From: Blautia sp.
GTDB lineage: Bacteria > Bacillota > Clostridia > Lachnospirales > Lachnospiraceae
Reading direction: 5' to 3'
Assembly (NCBI GenBank): GCA_017475035.1
Contig: JAFVGK010000075.1
Location: 17,114-81,113, forward strand
DNA: 64,000 nucleotides
In this document: positions 57,501 through 64,000 of the stretch, in pieces
Position numbering within the stretch: position 1 is the first letter of the stretch
How the letters are laid out: every line of letters begins with the position of its first letter
Translations under genes and position numbers: made by a program
The notes under the pieces: model-generated
Seen by the model: the letters and a program-made list of their open reading frames with translations, nothing else
Database searches by the model: none
Told to the model about the DNA's origin: nothing

Positions 57501-58944
57501 AGAAAGTATCCCTAATATTGACGAGGATGAATTTATATTTTTTAAAAAAGGGTACGCTCCGGCTATTATTTACGCTGGCTCAGGGACTGTTCAAGTTAAA
57601 AATAACCCTAAATCCCTGAATACATTGGTAGATGTTGCTGTTGGTTGTAAAGCTTCTTTTTTAGAGGAACGGCTTTGGGAAGTGTTTCAGCTTACTACTG
57701 AAGCATCAATTGGAATAAAAAGCATTGAAGCTTTGCGCTACTCTGTTATTGCCTACGCAAATTCTTTACCTGAATCTCCTTCGCTGAAGGAGATTTGTGC
57801 AGCGTGGCTCAGTCATTATAGAGTAGTGAATTGCGGTTTGGATACAGCAAATGCCATTGATAGTGCGAAAACAAATACAAAATTTGAATCTATCTCAATG
57901 GCATCTTGGAAGAAAAAAGATTTGGAAATGATGGGAATAATTAGGGGAGATACCCCATTTACTAAATTTCGCCAGTCGTTGGCTCGTAAATCTTATCTAT
58001 TAAAAAGAACTGGAATGCATCAGGAGTTCTTTAAGGATCTTTGTGAGGATGCTTATAAAGATATTGCAAAAGATCAGATAATGGCTGGTATAGATTATCT
58101 TCCTAGGATTGTTTTTGATAATAATATCTATAAAGGGAAAAGATATCGTTTTGTTAGAGAAGAAGATGAAGTGAAGGAGCTTCGCACTTTCTTTGTATGC
58201 AAAGACGAAGACGAAATTTCATATAATTGTCAAAGAGAAATTCTAGAGAAGACTAAAGATATACTAAAAAAATACATAGAAGGAATAAACTCTCGCAGAA
58301 GGATGAGGACGAATCGCCCTCAGTTACGTAAGTATTATGGACAGGTTTTGCGATTACTCATGGAAATGTTTCCTATGGAGATTGCTTTTGATAAAGCTTG
58401 TTTATTACTTGGAAATGGGACCTTTGATAATTGTTGCTTTGGAAATCTCCCAATTGATATCAATAGAAATCATTGGCTTAAGCATATAGATAGTATATTA
58501 AAAGATGATATTTTGCTTTCTCGATTAGTTTTTAGCGAATCGAATGCTAGAAAAGCTTTACTAAAAGAGTATTTGCCATCCTTTGCAGATGAAAAATTCC
58601 TGAGTGAAGAAGCCATGAATCTATTTACCTTTTCGGAACAGGGAATATATGTTTTAAAGGCAACAATACGTTATCTCAGAGAGCTTGTAGAAAACACTTC
58701 TTGTGAGGCTCCTGAAGCAACAATAAGTACACCAGTGGATTTGATTCGACAGCTTCGTGAAGATGTAAAGGTAATTCTTGGAAAATATATTCCGGCATCA
58801 GATATAGGCAAAGAGCTTATAAACAGAAGCCTTTGCAACTGTTTGGTAAAATTAGAACAGAAAGGAAAACTTTCTGATTTCTTGTTCCTTGACTTAATGG
58901 GTGAATATTTGCCTATATATTATGATTCGGAGGGGACGGAATGA
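54544..58944 (+). CDS. Two-barrel RNA polymerase (RdRP/QDE-1/YonO-like), DxDGD
   Basis: 1466 residues from the ATG at 54544, chosen because GGGGAGGAG lies just upstream; an ATG at 54514 precedes that site and is less likely. The key evidence is at residues 866-919: 'LLRNPHFAVGEDALL', then about 45 residues later 'VVFAPGS...' and 'INGADSDGDLGNV'. The order RNP, acidic loop, hydrophobic FP strand and DxDGD matches the second barrel of eukaryotic cellular RdRPs (typically RNPxxxPGD ... DLDGD) and of phage SPbeta YonO; the three Asp should bind the catalytic Mg. The N-terminal ~550 residues and the C-terminal ~400 match nothing I know. It overlaps the next gene by ATGA. DNA or RNA template use cannot be told. 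Two-barrel polymerase identity is an inference from motif and spacing. Confidence 0.75.
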   Translation: MPGMYYELLSVKLNDIIMFNGLVQDNIGFYIELDYDHARLFETVRKRNTLLFEQLNKFYGLKTKANSDTIKDFLYEIIIVDLNWNSRAGLPFYKDKDGKIQTISTDQLKELLYYEGIRIRNIPKTSLLEKKTGFDFPSNGSNANVDETGYNNYKILNEYEDITIYKPFVSSASMARKGQYLYIREKYMGEIMERLSLGIVSTKNKHFVMKGLRDSTEICVSKLEAYLGLTLSDGQTMEELLIDYANKYSQETAKEVRFPLNADSVVCVSSCKDFVLPLNKLGSYVWKTKNWKTQVLTTGDILLGEQKKNILDVLESNIKNCSLQKYIICLQDGGADSDAYEKESVDKWNKLLKMVLENKLPLSTGEEIEIPTVAEDSLSEELILQWIISAGFAYAYKRGCKTGYLSSVLCKEVTVREGEFLTLSRREFISFLDACFHDLFDADVNKKNEARNTLLKAIKEREGRFLTINLISPEKISLRYMSPCKHLGAVLARPNKKDKYAELYDGVGFCDEDTFNKIERLLLCKKEATGRYNALVIRLPFMKGLLVRFNFLDFITDRIKDKQETSKSIGSPRIQDMFGIERDLFYENGDPKIRILVTESMFKAGKIFKEYLIDMVENDPWKEYWRRVDENGFSLLVTQHNSPPRSKSRLNYQFLSTLGMSKSQESKLIKAMFEKLERNLQDPLHLAFTQNTDNVEEMDYTQDVLMLDEQADEELSEEVSKQRDKDNIYEEVELQFFPEEDDISPTSKEKILENISSNGILNSKYINNLIYDVTWNSIRDAMVGRIEVQGEVRYIVPDLMAMIEYITDCFVLKKNRPLISSPINGLEKKEGKIQVRILFGHGYYYAPGEKTPWRRKDGTLKKVCLLRNPHFAVGEDALLAPLPSEYEERYNKWFQNLTGVVFAPGSAMLTINGADSDGDLGNVCCERSVIDAAENMINRNVSLLRLVVEKKQEILDELERLRREELNKGKRDGIDRYFGELSKWVIESIPNIDEDEFIFFKKGYAPAIIYAGSGTVQVKNNPKSLNTLVDVAVGCKASFLEERLWEVFQLTTEASIGIKSIEALRYSVIAYANSLPESPSLKEICAAWLSHYRVVNCGLDTANAIDSAKTNTKFESISMASWKKKDLEMMGIIRGDTPFTKFRQSLARKSYLLKRTGMHQEFFKDLCEDAYKDIAKDQIMAGIDYLPRIVFDNNIYKGKRYRFVREEDEVKELRTFFVCKDEDEISYNCQREILEKTKDILKKYIEGINSRRRMRTNRPQLRKYYGQVLRLLMEMFPMEIAFDKACLLLGNGTFDNCCFGNLPIDINRNHWLKHIDSILKDDILLSRLVFSESNARKALLKEYLPSFADEKFLSEEAMNLFTFSEQGIYVLKATIRYLRELVENTSCEAPEATISTPVDLIRQLREDVKVILGKYIPASDIGKELINRSLCNCLVKLEQKGKLSDFLFLDLMGEYLPIYYDSEGTE

Positions 58945-61616
58945 TTTATTTGAATGAAATGCAGGAAATCCAAAACCTAACTGAGTTAGTTCTTAAAATT
59001 CGAGGATATCAAGACTATTTTTATCGAACTCAGGAGATAAGAGAACTCAATGATACAGAGGTTATCAACTGGAGTTTAGTACTGATGAAAACTTTTTACT
59101 CCATCAGGAATAGTCATCGGTTTGCAATTGATTTTACTAAGTATAGCTATGGATATGGACATATAGCGGATGCTGTTGCGTCATATTCCTTAATGGAGAA
59201 AAACAAGGTTATTCTTGACGAAAATAGTTTTGAGGAAGATTACAGTAAAAGAAGTTTACCACCTATAGTTTCAGGAAGGTTCAGATATAATAATAAAGAG
59301 ATAGAACAAGAAAATGATACAGAGAAAGCTCCTTATCTGTTTGAAGAATTACTTATGTATTCTGAAGTTATAGAAGGAGAATTGACATACTTACCGTTAA
59401 GGGAGCAAGAAAAGGTTCAGCAAGCATATTATCTTCTTCTTGGTTTAGAAGACATAAAAGACTTTATTTCTGTATTTTATAAGATAAGCGATGCTTATAA
59501 TAGTTATTCAAAAGATCAAAAAAAACTTTTGAAGACTTTACATGAGATTTATCAGAATTGTTTTAAAAGATCCAGTATTAAATCGATAGAAAAAAAGAAT
59601 AGACGCTTCCAGTCTATGGATATTTATGATAATCAGACTGACGGATATCTGGAACGTATTGCTAGGTCTATGGACAGGTTACGCCGGGGAAATGGACCTT
59701 TGCAGGGTATGTTGCACCAAAGAGGAAGAACGGATAATACGGAAGAATCGGAAAATGCTAAGGTCTTGGATAACTGGAAAGCATATTCTGGCGCTTTAGC
59801 TGAGGCTGCTCTTTGTGATGGCTTTACTATTTCAAGAGAATTTATAGAATTATTTTCGGCAGAAGCAATATTGCTGGCAGTACTGGCTTTCAGACAGCTG
59901 ATAATTATAAATGATGGAAAATATAGTGATATGTATTGGCCAGTTCCAGGTTTGTATCATACAGCCCTTGGTATTTATGGTAACAATCAGGTGAAACCCA
60001 CAAATTTTTTTGAGAAAATTCGTAAGGAGATTCTTAAAAAAAGAAAAGATATTTCACTTTTTGATGGACATATTTCCATTTTTGAACGAGATTTATTAAA
60101 ACTATCAAGAACTACATGGGATCTTCTCTCTACCAGCCAAAATGTAGACCCAGCTTTGGTGATATGTATTTCCCAAACAGCTAAAGTGGATTCGAATATT
60201 CCTTCAGACGCAGGAGATTTTATTAACTATCCCAGTGAGACATTTGAGTCGTGCACAGCTAAGACAGAGACATCTTGGTGTCTAACACGTTTGATAACGG
60301 GAAATGTATTAGAAGTTGAAAATGTCAATTCTGATCAGATAATTAAAGATAAATATTTTAGAATTCCAGATAATGGTGGCACAGAGGCATATGAGGCTTT
60401 GGTACAATTAAAGTCATTAATCAAGGGTAAAACAAAAACAGAAGATTTGTCTTCTTTTGCTTATGCTTTAAGACCATATTTATGGGTTCTGCCAGGAGAA
60501 ACTTTACCATCAATCTGTAACGTTGGTTCTGAAAATCAAATTTTTTCTCAGGAAACTAGGGATTATATTTTGCGATTTTTAACTAATAAACTTACTGACT
60601 ATAAAAATGTTTCGCTCCTTAAAAATATGAATGCACATATTCTAAAATTCTTGACTGGAAATGGTGGAAACTGGGAGAATGTTGCATTTAGGATTTTAAT
60701 AGGATATTTTTGCTTCATTAATTCACAATCAAGTGACGGCGCTTGGTATTTTTTCGTAAAAGAAGATTCTTCTGGAATACCAATTGATAATTGCTTTGAT
60801 TCTGGCCTTAATAATTTTCATGATAATTTCCGCTTATTTGGAAAAGCAATAAAGGACAGATCTTTTAAGGTAAGTGGTTGGTATGCACCCGGAGCGAATT
60901 GGACGTTTGAGCTTAGGGATGTAACAGACTATACTCTGAAGGATTCTCAGCTGAGAGAGTGGATTTTTGGAGATGGTATGATGCCTAACGATAAAGATTG
61001 GACTTTGGAACGAAAGGAAATGTTCCTGAAGTATTCCGTTCTTACTAGTCGCTCCTTTTTTCTATCTGGAGAAGGAATTAGTTCTATTGACTTTAATAGA
61101 AAGCAAATTGATAAGATTTCAGAATCCAAGGCTTTTATACGGATTATTCTATGCTTCTATTCCTTTTTAATATCTCGAACTTTTTCCGATAGAGGAAAAC
61201 TTACTACCATAATGTGTTGGGAAGGAAATTATTCAGATACAGAAGAGGAAACAAGAGATGAATGTGTAAGAGAAACAGGTCTAAGGCTTTATTCTGCTGC
61301 TTCGAAAGGACGGAATGGCTATGAAATTATAAGGTCTGTTTTGTTTTCTGATATCATTAATGATATTATAAAGGAGCCAAAGATATTTAATGAATTCTTA
61401 ATGAAGATTTCTCCTTTACAATATACTGATGATTTTGAAAAACTGTTTTGTAGAATTGAAGTAAAGCGATTGACAATGAAGAAAACGGAAAAGGCATTTA
61501 TCAATTGCATAAAAAAAATTCAAGACTTAGAGAATAAAGCAGTCCTTTATACATGTGCTGTATATGTCGATCAGGTGCCTCATAAAGATAAAAAGAGAAC
61601 GAAAGATGAAAATTAA
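58941..61616 (+). CDS. Unknown 891 aa partner of the RNA polymerase-like protein
   Basis: 891 residues, starting in a four-base overlap with the polymerase gene, so the two are made together and probably act together. Mostly helical, soluble, no signal peptide or membrane segment. Basic/aromatic patches occur near residues 210-270 ('KRSSIKSIEKKNRRFQS', 'RSMDRLRRGNGPLQGM'). The C-terminal part has 'FRILIGYFCFINSQSSDGAW' and ends in a Lys-rich tail. No P-loop, nuclease or recombinase motif is visible and I recognise no family. A hairpin terminator follows 260 bp on. Confidence 0.75.
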   Translation: MIYLNEMQEIQNLTELVLKIRGYQDYFYRTQEIRELNDTEVINWSLVLMKTFYSIRNSHRFAIDFTKYSYGYGHIADAVASYSLMEKNKVILDENSFEEDYSKRSLPPIVSGRFRYNNKEIEQENDTEKAPYLFEELLMYSEVIEGELTYLPLREQEKVQQAYYLLLGLEDIKDFISVFYKISDAYNSYSKDQKKLLKTLHEIYQNCFKRSSIKSIEKKNRRFQSMDIYDNQTDGYLERIARSMDRLRRGNGPLQGMLHQRGRTDNTEESENAKVLDNWKAYSGALAEAALCDGFTISREFIELFSAEAILLAVLAFRQLIIINDGKYSDMYWPVPGLYHTALGIYGNNQVKPTNFFEKIRKEILKKRKDISLFDGHISIFERDLLKLSRTTWDLLSTSQNVDPALVICISQTAKVDSNIPSDAGDFINYPSETFESCTAKTETSWCLTRLITGNVLEVENVNSDQIIKDKYFRIPDNGGTEAYEALVQLKSLIKGKTKTEDLSSFAYALRPYLWVLPGETLPSICNVGSENQIFSQETRDYILRFLTNKLTDYKNVSLLKNMNAHILKFLTGNGGNWENVAFRILIGYFCFINSQSSDGAWYFFVKEDSSGIPIDNCFDSGLNNFHDNFRLFGKAIKDRSFKVSGWYAPGANWTFELRDVTDYTLKDSQLREWIFGDGMMPNDKDWTLERKEMFLKYSVLTSRSFFLSGEGISSIDFNRKQIDKISESKAFIRIILCFYSFLISRTFSDRGKLTTIMCWEGNYSDTEEETRDECVRETGLRLYSAASKGRNGYEIIRSVLFSDIINDIIKEPKIFNEFLMKISPLQYTDDFEKLFCRIEVKRLTMKKTEKAFINCIKKIQDLENKAVLYTCAVYVDQVPHKDKKRTKDEN

Positions 61617-61874
61617 TAGAATGATGATGGGAAATAGTGTGTGTCGATTTACTTTAAAAGCTGATCCTCATATTGCATAGGAAAGAAATAGATGCCAGAT
61701 TTGTCTGTTGTTAAAAGGTATAAATACTTGATGATTAAGCTCTCCTCAAACAATCTACAATATGAAATGAAATCCTTTGTACGCTGCTCATAGGGTTGAG
61801 ATAATCATAGATAAAGGAAACTCAATATAGGCGGAACAGGATTTACTCGGTAAGTGTAGGATGAGCAAAAGGCA

Positions 61875-61908
61875 AAAAAAGCGAAGACACTAATGTGTCT
61901 TCGCTTTT
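61875..61908 (+). terminator. Bidirectional rho-independent terminator
   Basis: GCGAAGACAC pairs perfectly with GTGTCTTCGC around TAAT, flanked by A-run and T-run. It ends the polymerase/partner transcript. Confidence 0.9.
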
Positions 61909-62630
61909 GATTCTCAGATATAAACTGAGGAATAAATGAAGTTCGAATGTAGTACTTGCTATTCACATCACGAGAATAATTACTGCCGATGGTCGACGAG
62001 ATCAATATGAAATATTTGCATTTCAAATATATCACATTATTATGTCTTTCAACAAATCCGTAACTATCGATATTGTTTTTACCAAGCTACATTCTAACCT
62101 TCCTACTTTATTATATATCTATAGCATGTAGTTTGTCAAGTTTAAGTCACGGAATACGGCAGATTTATTGTTAGTATTATAATAAATAATTCTCCGTTTG
62201 TCACATTGTTATACTCGGCGCAATTTTTTTTTATTTTCCATTTATACGCGTGTAACGATACCGAAATACATGCTCAGCATGTTGTTCTCAACGTAGCGGT
62301 TCTACACTTTCGTTACATCGTTGACTTACATTTGCTAATAATCAAAGCGTAGTGTTGTGTATTTCTATATGTGACATATCGTCCTCAATCAATCATTGAC
62401 ATAATTTTTTAGGACCAAGCTGTATAATAGGTTCCTGAATAGCTTCTAAATTTATAATTTTTAAGTTTCAAGGGGGACATAAGGACCTGTTCCGAAATAA
62501 TTAACTTCTTGCTTGTCTAAAATTTCCAAGTGAGTCGTTGTTATCAGTTGCCGGTGCCTTCATCGTCTTCTTCCGCCTATCCTCTGAAAATTTATCATGC
62601 TCAATCTGACAATATTATTTTGTGACATGC
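61909..62630. other. AT-rich gene-free trailer
   Basis: No coding sequence seen in ~720 bases. There are short dyads (GTAACGA near 62251 with TCGTTAC near 62310, and CATGCTCAGCATG near 62269) and a TTGACA/TATAAT pair at 62396/62423 with a 21 bp spacer but no gene following. A small RNA cannot be excluded. Confidence 0.4.
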
Positions 62631-62764
62631 AGAATAACGAAAGATACTTATAATAGGATTTACAAAAGCTGTTTATAAAAATCTCCTAATCATGGCTCAT
62701 TTTCTTTTTTTGAAAGGTGTATTATAAATATCTTTCGTGCAATGAATCGTAAATTATACTTAAC
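62631..62764 (-). repeat. Right copy of ~133 bp inverted repeat
   Basis: Complement of the left copy at 52540-52672, about 91% identical by eye with one extra A. Similarity stops sharply on both sides. Confidence 0.85.
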
Positions 62765-62769
62765 TGCGA

Positions 62770-63035
62770 TTTGCGGTCTCCGACGGTCGGCAATGCGGTG
62801 ACCAGCGGTCGGCTGGCTTTAATGAGTGGTCGACCTTAACCGCTTGAAATTTGATACCAGCATGACGGACGCCTGTCAAGGGCAAGCCTTGTGCTGCGCT
62901 CCCTTGACAGGTCCCCGCCATGCTGGTAAAGGGTAACTAATCGGTTAAGGATAAGTATGCTTGCCTTTGGCCGCTGACCAGCGCCTCGTGGCCGTTAGGC
63001 TCCACAAAAGCGACCGTTTACTAGCGCAATATGCA
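62770..63035. repeat. Hairpin element with multi-repeat ends
   Basis: Outer parts contain inverted, loosely repeated GCGGTC/GACC units (for example GGTGACCAGCGGTC on the left and GGCCGCTGACCAGCG on the right). TTAACCG pairs with CGGTTAA, TACCAGCATG with CATGCTGGTA, and CTGTCAAGGG with CCCTTGACAG in the centre. Same design as the 511 bp element on the left side but different sequence; it lies just outside the right inverted repeat. Confidence 0.55.
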
Positions 63036-63244
63036 TTACCCAAAGTATCATAATGCTCTCCCTTAAAAAATGCTAGATGGGACTGAAAGTGTATCCTTAT
63101 ATCTTTTTTCGATGATAAATTGGCAAAATACGAAATCCTATTTCCTACTACATAGGGATAAGATAGCTGAACTATCATCATTAAATAGAAGGAGTAATTA
63201 TCCAATATATAAATTAGTTGGGGCTAAAAACTAGCAGACTATTA

Positions 63245-63718
63245 TTAAGAAGTATAATTCATAGAAATCCAACCACAGTTACATCCATATATGACATAAG
63301 CCCAACCATCGCCTCTGTAGTATGATGGGACGCTCGTTCCATTAGGAATGGACGAGATTGTTGTAAACTTTGTTCCGGGCCCACTATGCATACTAAGATT
63401 TTCGCCATTCGTTCTGATCTTGAGAAGACACCCATTATAACGAGCAGGAATAACGTAATTTGAATTGATCCACAATTCATCATGGCATCCGGCTTTTATC
63501 TGATACCACCCATTTCTATAGTTTCTATCTGACCAGACAATAGATCCGGACGGAAGGATATTAGCACAATGATAATTTGTTTCTTGACCAGTTCGACTAT
63601 TAAAACCAGAGGTTGAGTTAAAGGCACAGGAGTAACTGTAATTTGCTGCATGGGTTAGATTAACAAAAAGAATACAAGCAAGAGCTGTTGTGATAAGAAT
63701 GTTATAAATCTTTTTCAT
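63245..63718 (-). CDS. Secreted SH3-domain protein
   Basis: 157 residues. A signal peptide (residues 1-24, ending 'THAANY') is followed by two SH3b-like halves: the first 'SGSIVWSDRNYRNGWYQIK', the second clearly bacterial SH3 ('LSMHSGPGTKFTTISSIPNG', 'GWAYVIYGCNCGWI'). Such domains bind peptidoglycan or surface ligands. Six Cys suggest disulfides, unusual for a Firmicute extracellular protein. AGAAAGGA precedes the ATG. It lies downstream of the 30-residue peptide gene on the same strand and may bind or protect against it; that link is inference. Confidence 0.75.
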   Translation of the reverse strand: MKKIYNILITTALACILFVNLTHAANYSYSCAFNSTSGFNSRTGQETNYHCANILPSGSIVWSDRNYRNGWYQIKAGCHDELWINSNYVIPARYNGCLLKIRTNGENLSMHSGPGTKFTTISSIPNGTSVPSYYRGDGWAYVIYGCNCGWISMNYTS

Positions 63719-63752
63719 AATATATTCCTTTCTAATAAATCAATACGGAATT

Positions 63753-63808
63753 GCAACTGTAGAAAAGACGGTAGAAAAGGCCCGCAGGCAGTGAGCCGTT
63801 GGGCCGGA
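63753..63808 (-). repeat. Terminator-like repeat, copy 1
   Basis: Nearly identical to 63944-64000. On the - strand it forms a GGCCC...GGGCC hairpin followed by TTTTCTACCGTCTTTTCTAC, i.e. a terminator after the peptide gene. Confidence 0.8.
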
Positions 63809-63817
63809 GCGGAGGAA

Positions 63818-63910
63818 TTACCAGAGGTAATAGGCCAGAGCGTTACCGATGTTGTAACCAAAGTTGTAGCAGGCACTGCCGCAGCGATACATGAATTCCC
63901 AAATAGTCAT
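63818..63910 (-). CDS. 30-residue peptide with two Cys and GxxxG motif
   Basis: ATG at 63910, preceded by GAAAGGAG seven bp upstream, TAA at 63818. The peptide reads MTIWEFMYRCG, then SACYNFGYNIGNALAYYLW. It has Cys10 and Cys14, a GYNIG (GxxxG) motif and an aromatic, amphipathic C-terminal half. The strong ribosome site and the terminator-like repeats on both sides argue that it is real. It could be a leaderless bacteriocin, a toxin-type membrane peptide or a signalling peptide. It has no double-glycine leader. Confidence 0.55.
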   Translation of the reverse strand: MTIWEFMYRCGSACYNFGYNIGNALAYYLW

Positions 63911-63943
63911 AGCAGACTCCTTTCATAAATGAAAATGTGTGAA

Positions 63944-64000
63944 GCAACTGTAGAAAAGACGGTAGAAAAAGGCCCGCAGGCAGTGAGCCGTTGGGCCGGA
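63944..64000 (-). repeat. Terminator-like repeat, copy 2 (runs to window edge)
   Basis: Same sequence as copy 1 apart from one extra A. Since copy 1 follows a peptide gene, copy 2 probably follows another gene to the right of the window. Confidence 0.75.

Larger units (their letters stand above)
52540..62764. mobile_element. 10.2 kb inverted-repeat-bounded element carrying a two-barrel RNA polymerase
   Basis: Two ~133 bp inverted repeats flank an AT-rich segment holding only the RNA polymerase-like gene and its coupled partner, plus 2 kb of leader and 1 kb of trailer. No transposase, integrase or relaxase is seen and I find no clear target duplication. The boundary could instead reflect two independent insertions of one small element in opposite orientation. 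Confidence 0.5.

Noticed and set aside
9382-58944. Sigma factor as a subunit of the DxDGD polymerase
   Set aside because: They are ~44 kb apart in regions of different composition, with nothing linking them.
62396-62428. TTGACA and TATAAT as a strong promoter
   Set aside because: The spacer is 21 bp and no gene follows; kept only as a note.
62945-63205. 86-codon - strand frame
   Set aside because: It overlaps the hairpin element, has no ribosome site and mixed composition.

Overview
The window reads as a low-to-mid GC Firmicute, most likely a gut-type clostridium (Lachnospiraceae or Oscillospiraceae level). The grounds are strong AGGAGG-type ribosome sites, Firmicutes-style conjugation-module proteins, clostridial surface proteins with CnaB domains, and a primary-type sigma factor with Firmicutes features. 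I saw no rRNA, tRNA or CRISPR array. The window is a mosaic: the first ~34 kb is of moderate GC, the defence genes are lower, and the segment from about 52.5 to 62.8 kb is visibly AT-rich.

Region 1 (1-14.7 kb, mostly + strand) looks like the end of the cargo/conjugation part of an integrative element. It holds a 2740-residue membrane protein with three BspA-like repeats and a degenerate NlpC/P60 domain, a small secreted anchored protein, a sigma-70 factor, a secreted barrel-like protein, an intact secreted transglutaminase-like protein followed by a relative that has lost its catalytic residues, and a metallophosphoesterase.

Region 2 (14.7-34.1 kb, mostly - strand) is a surface-protein locus with four CnaB-repeat proteins. 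One is a giant of 3878 residues with about 31 CnaB-type domains. Three of the four end in an unusual sorting signal, QTG(D/N)xSP, rather than LPxTG. Three + strand genes (17.4-19.5 kb) are inserted among them.

Region 3 (34.4-52.2 kb, + strand) is a defence island. A Cro-type regulator leads a tightly coupled block of DUF499 ATPase, DUF3780 protein, DUF1156 DNA methyltransferase and a PLD-nuclease/SNF2-helicase fusion. After a kilobase of wreckage (an ISAzo13-type transposase fragment and a dead WYL regulator) comes a two-gene module: a 1750-residue Sm/cold-shock/TPR-like protein with a C-terminal P-loop domain, then a P-loop ATPase with a HEPN-type RNxxxH motif.

Region 4 (52.5-62.8 kb) is the most unusual part. 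About 10.2 kb is bounded by two ~133 bp inverted repeats that are roughly 91% identical by eye. It carries only two translationally coupled genes. The first encodes a ~1466-residue protein with a DxDGD catalytic motif and the RNP...DxDGD spacing of two-barrel RNA polymerases of the eukaryotic RdRP/QDE-1/YonO group. The second encodes an 891-residue protein of unknown family. No transposase or integrase is present. This is my best candidate for an undescribed system.

Region 5 (62.8-64 kb) holds a hairpin element, a secreted SH3-domain protein and a 30-residue peptide gene between two near-identical ~57 bp terminator-like repeats, suggesting a tandem peptide cluster that continues beyond the window.
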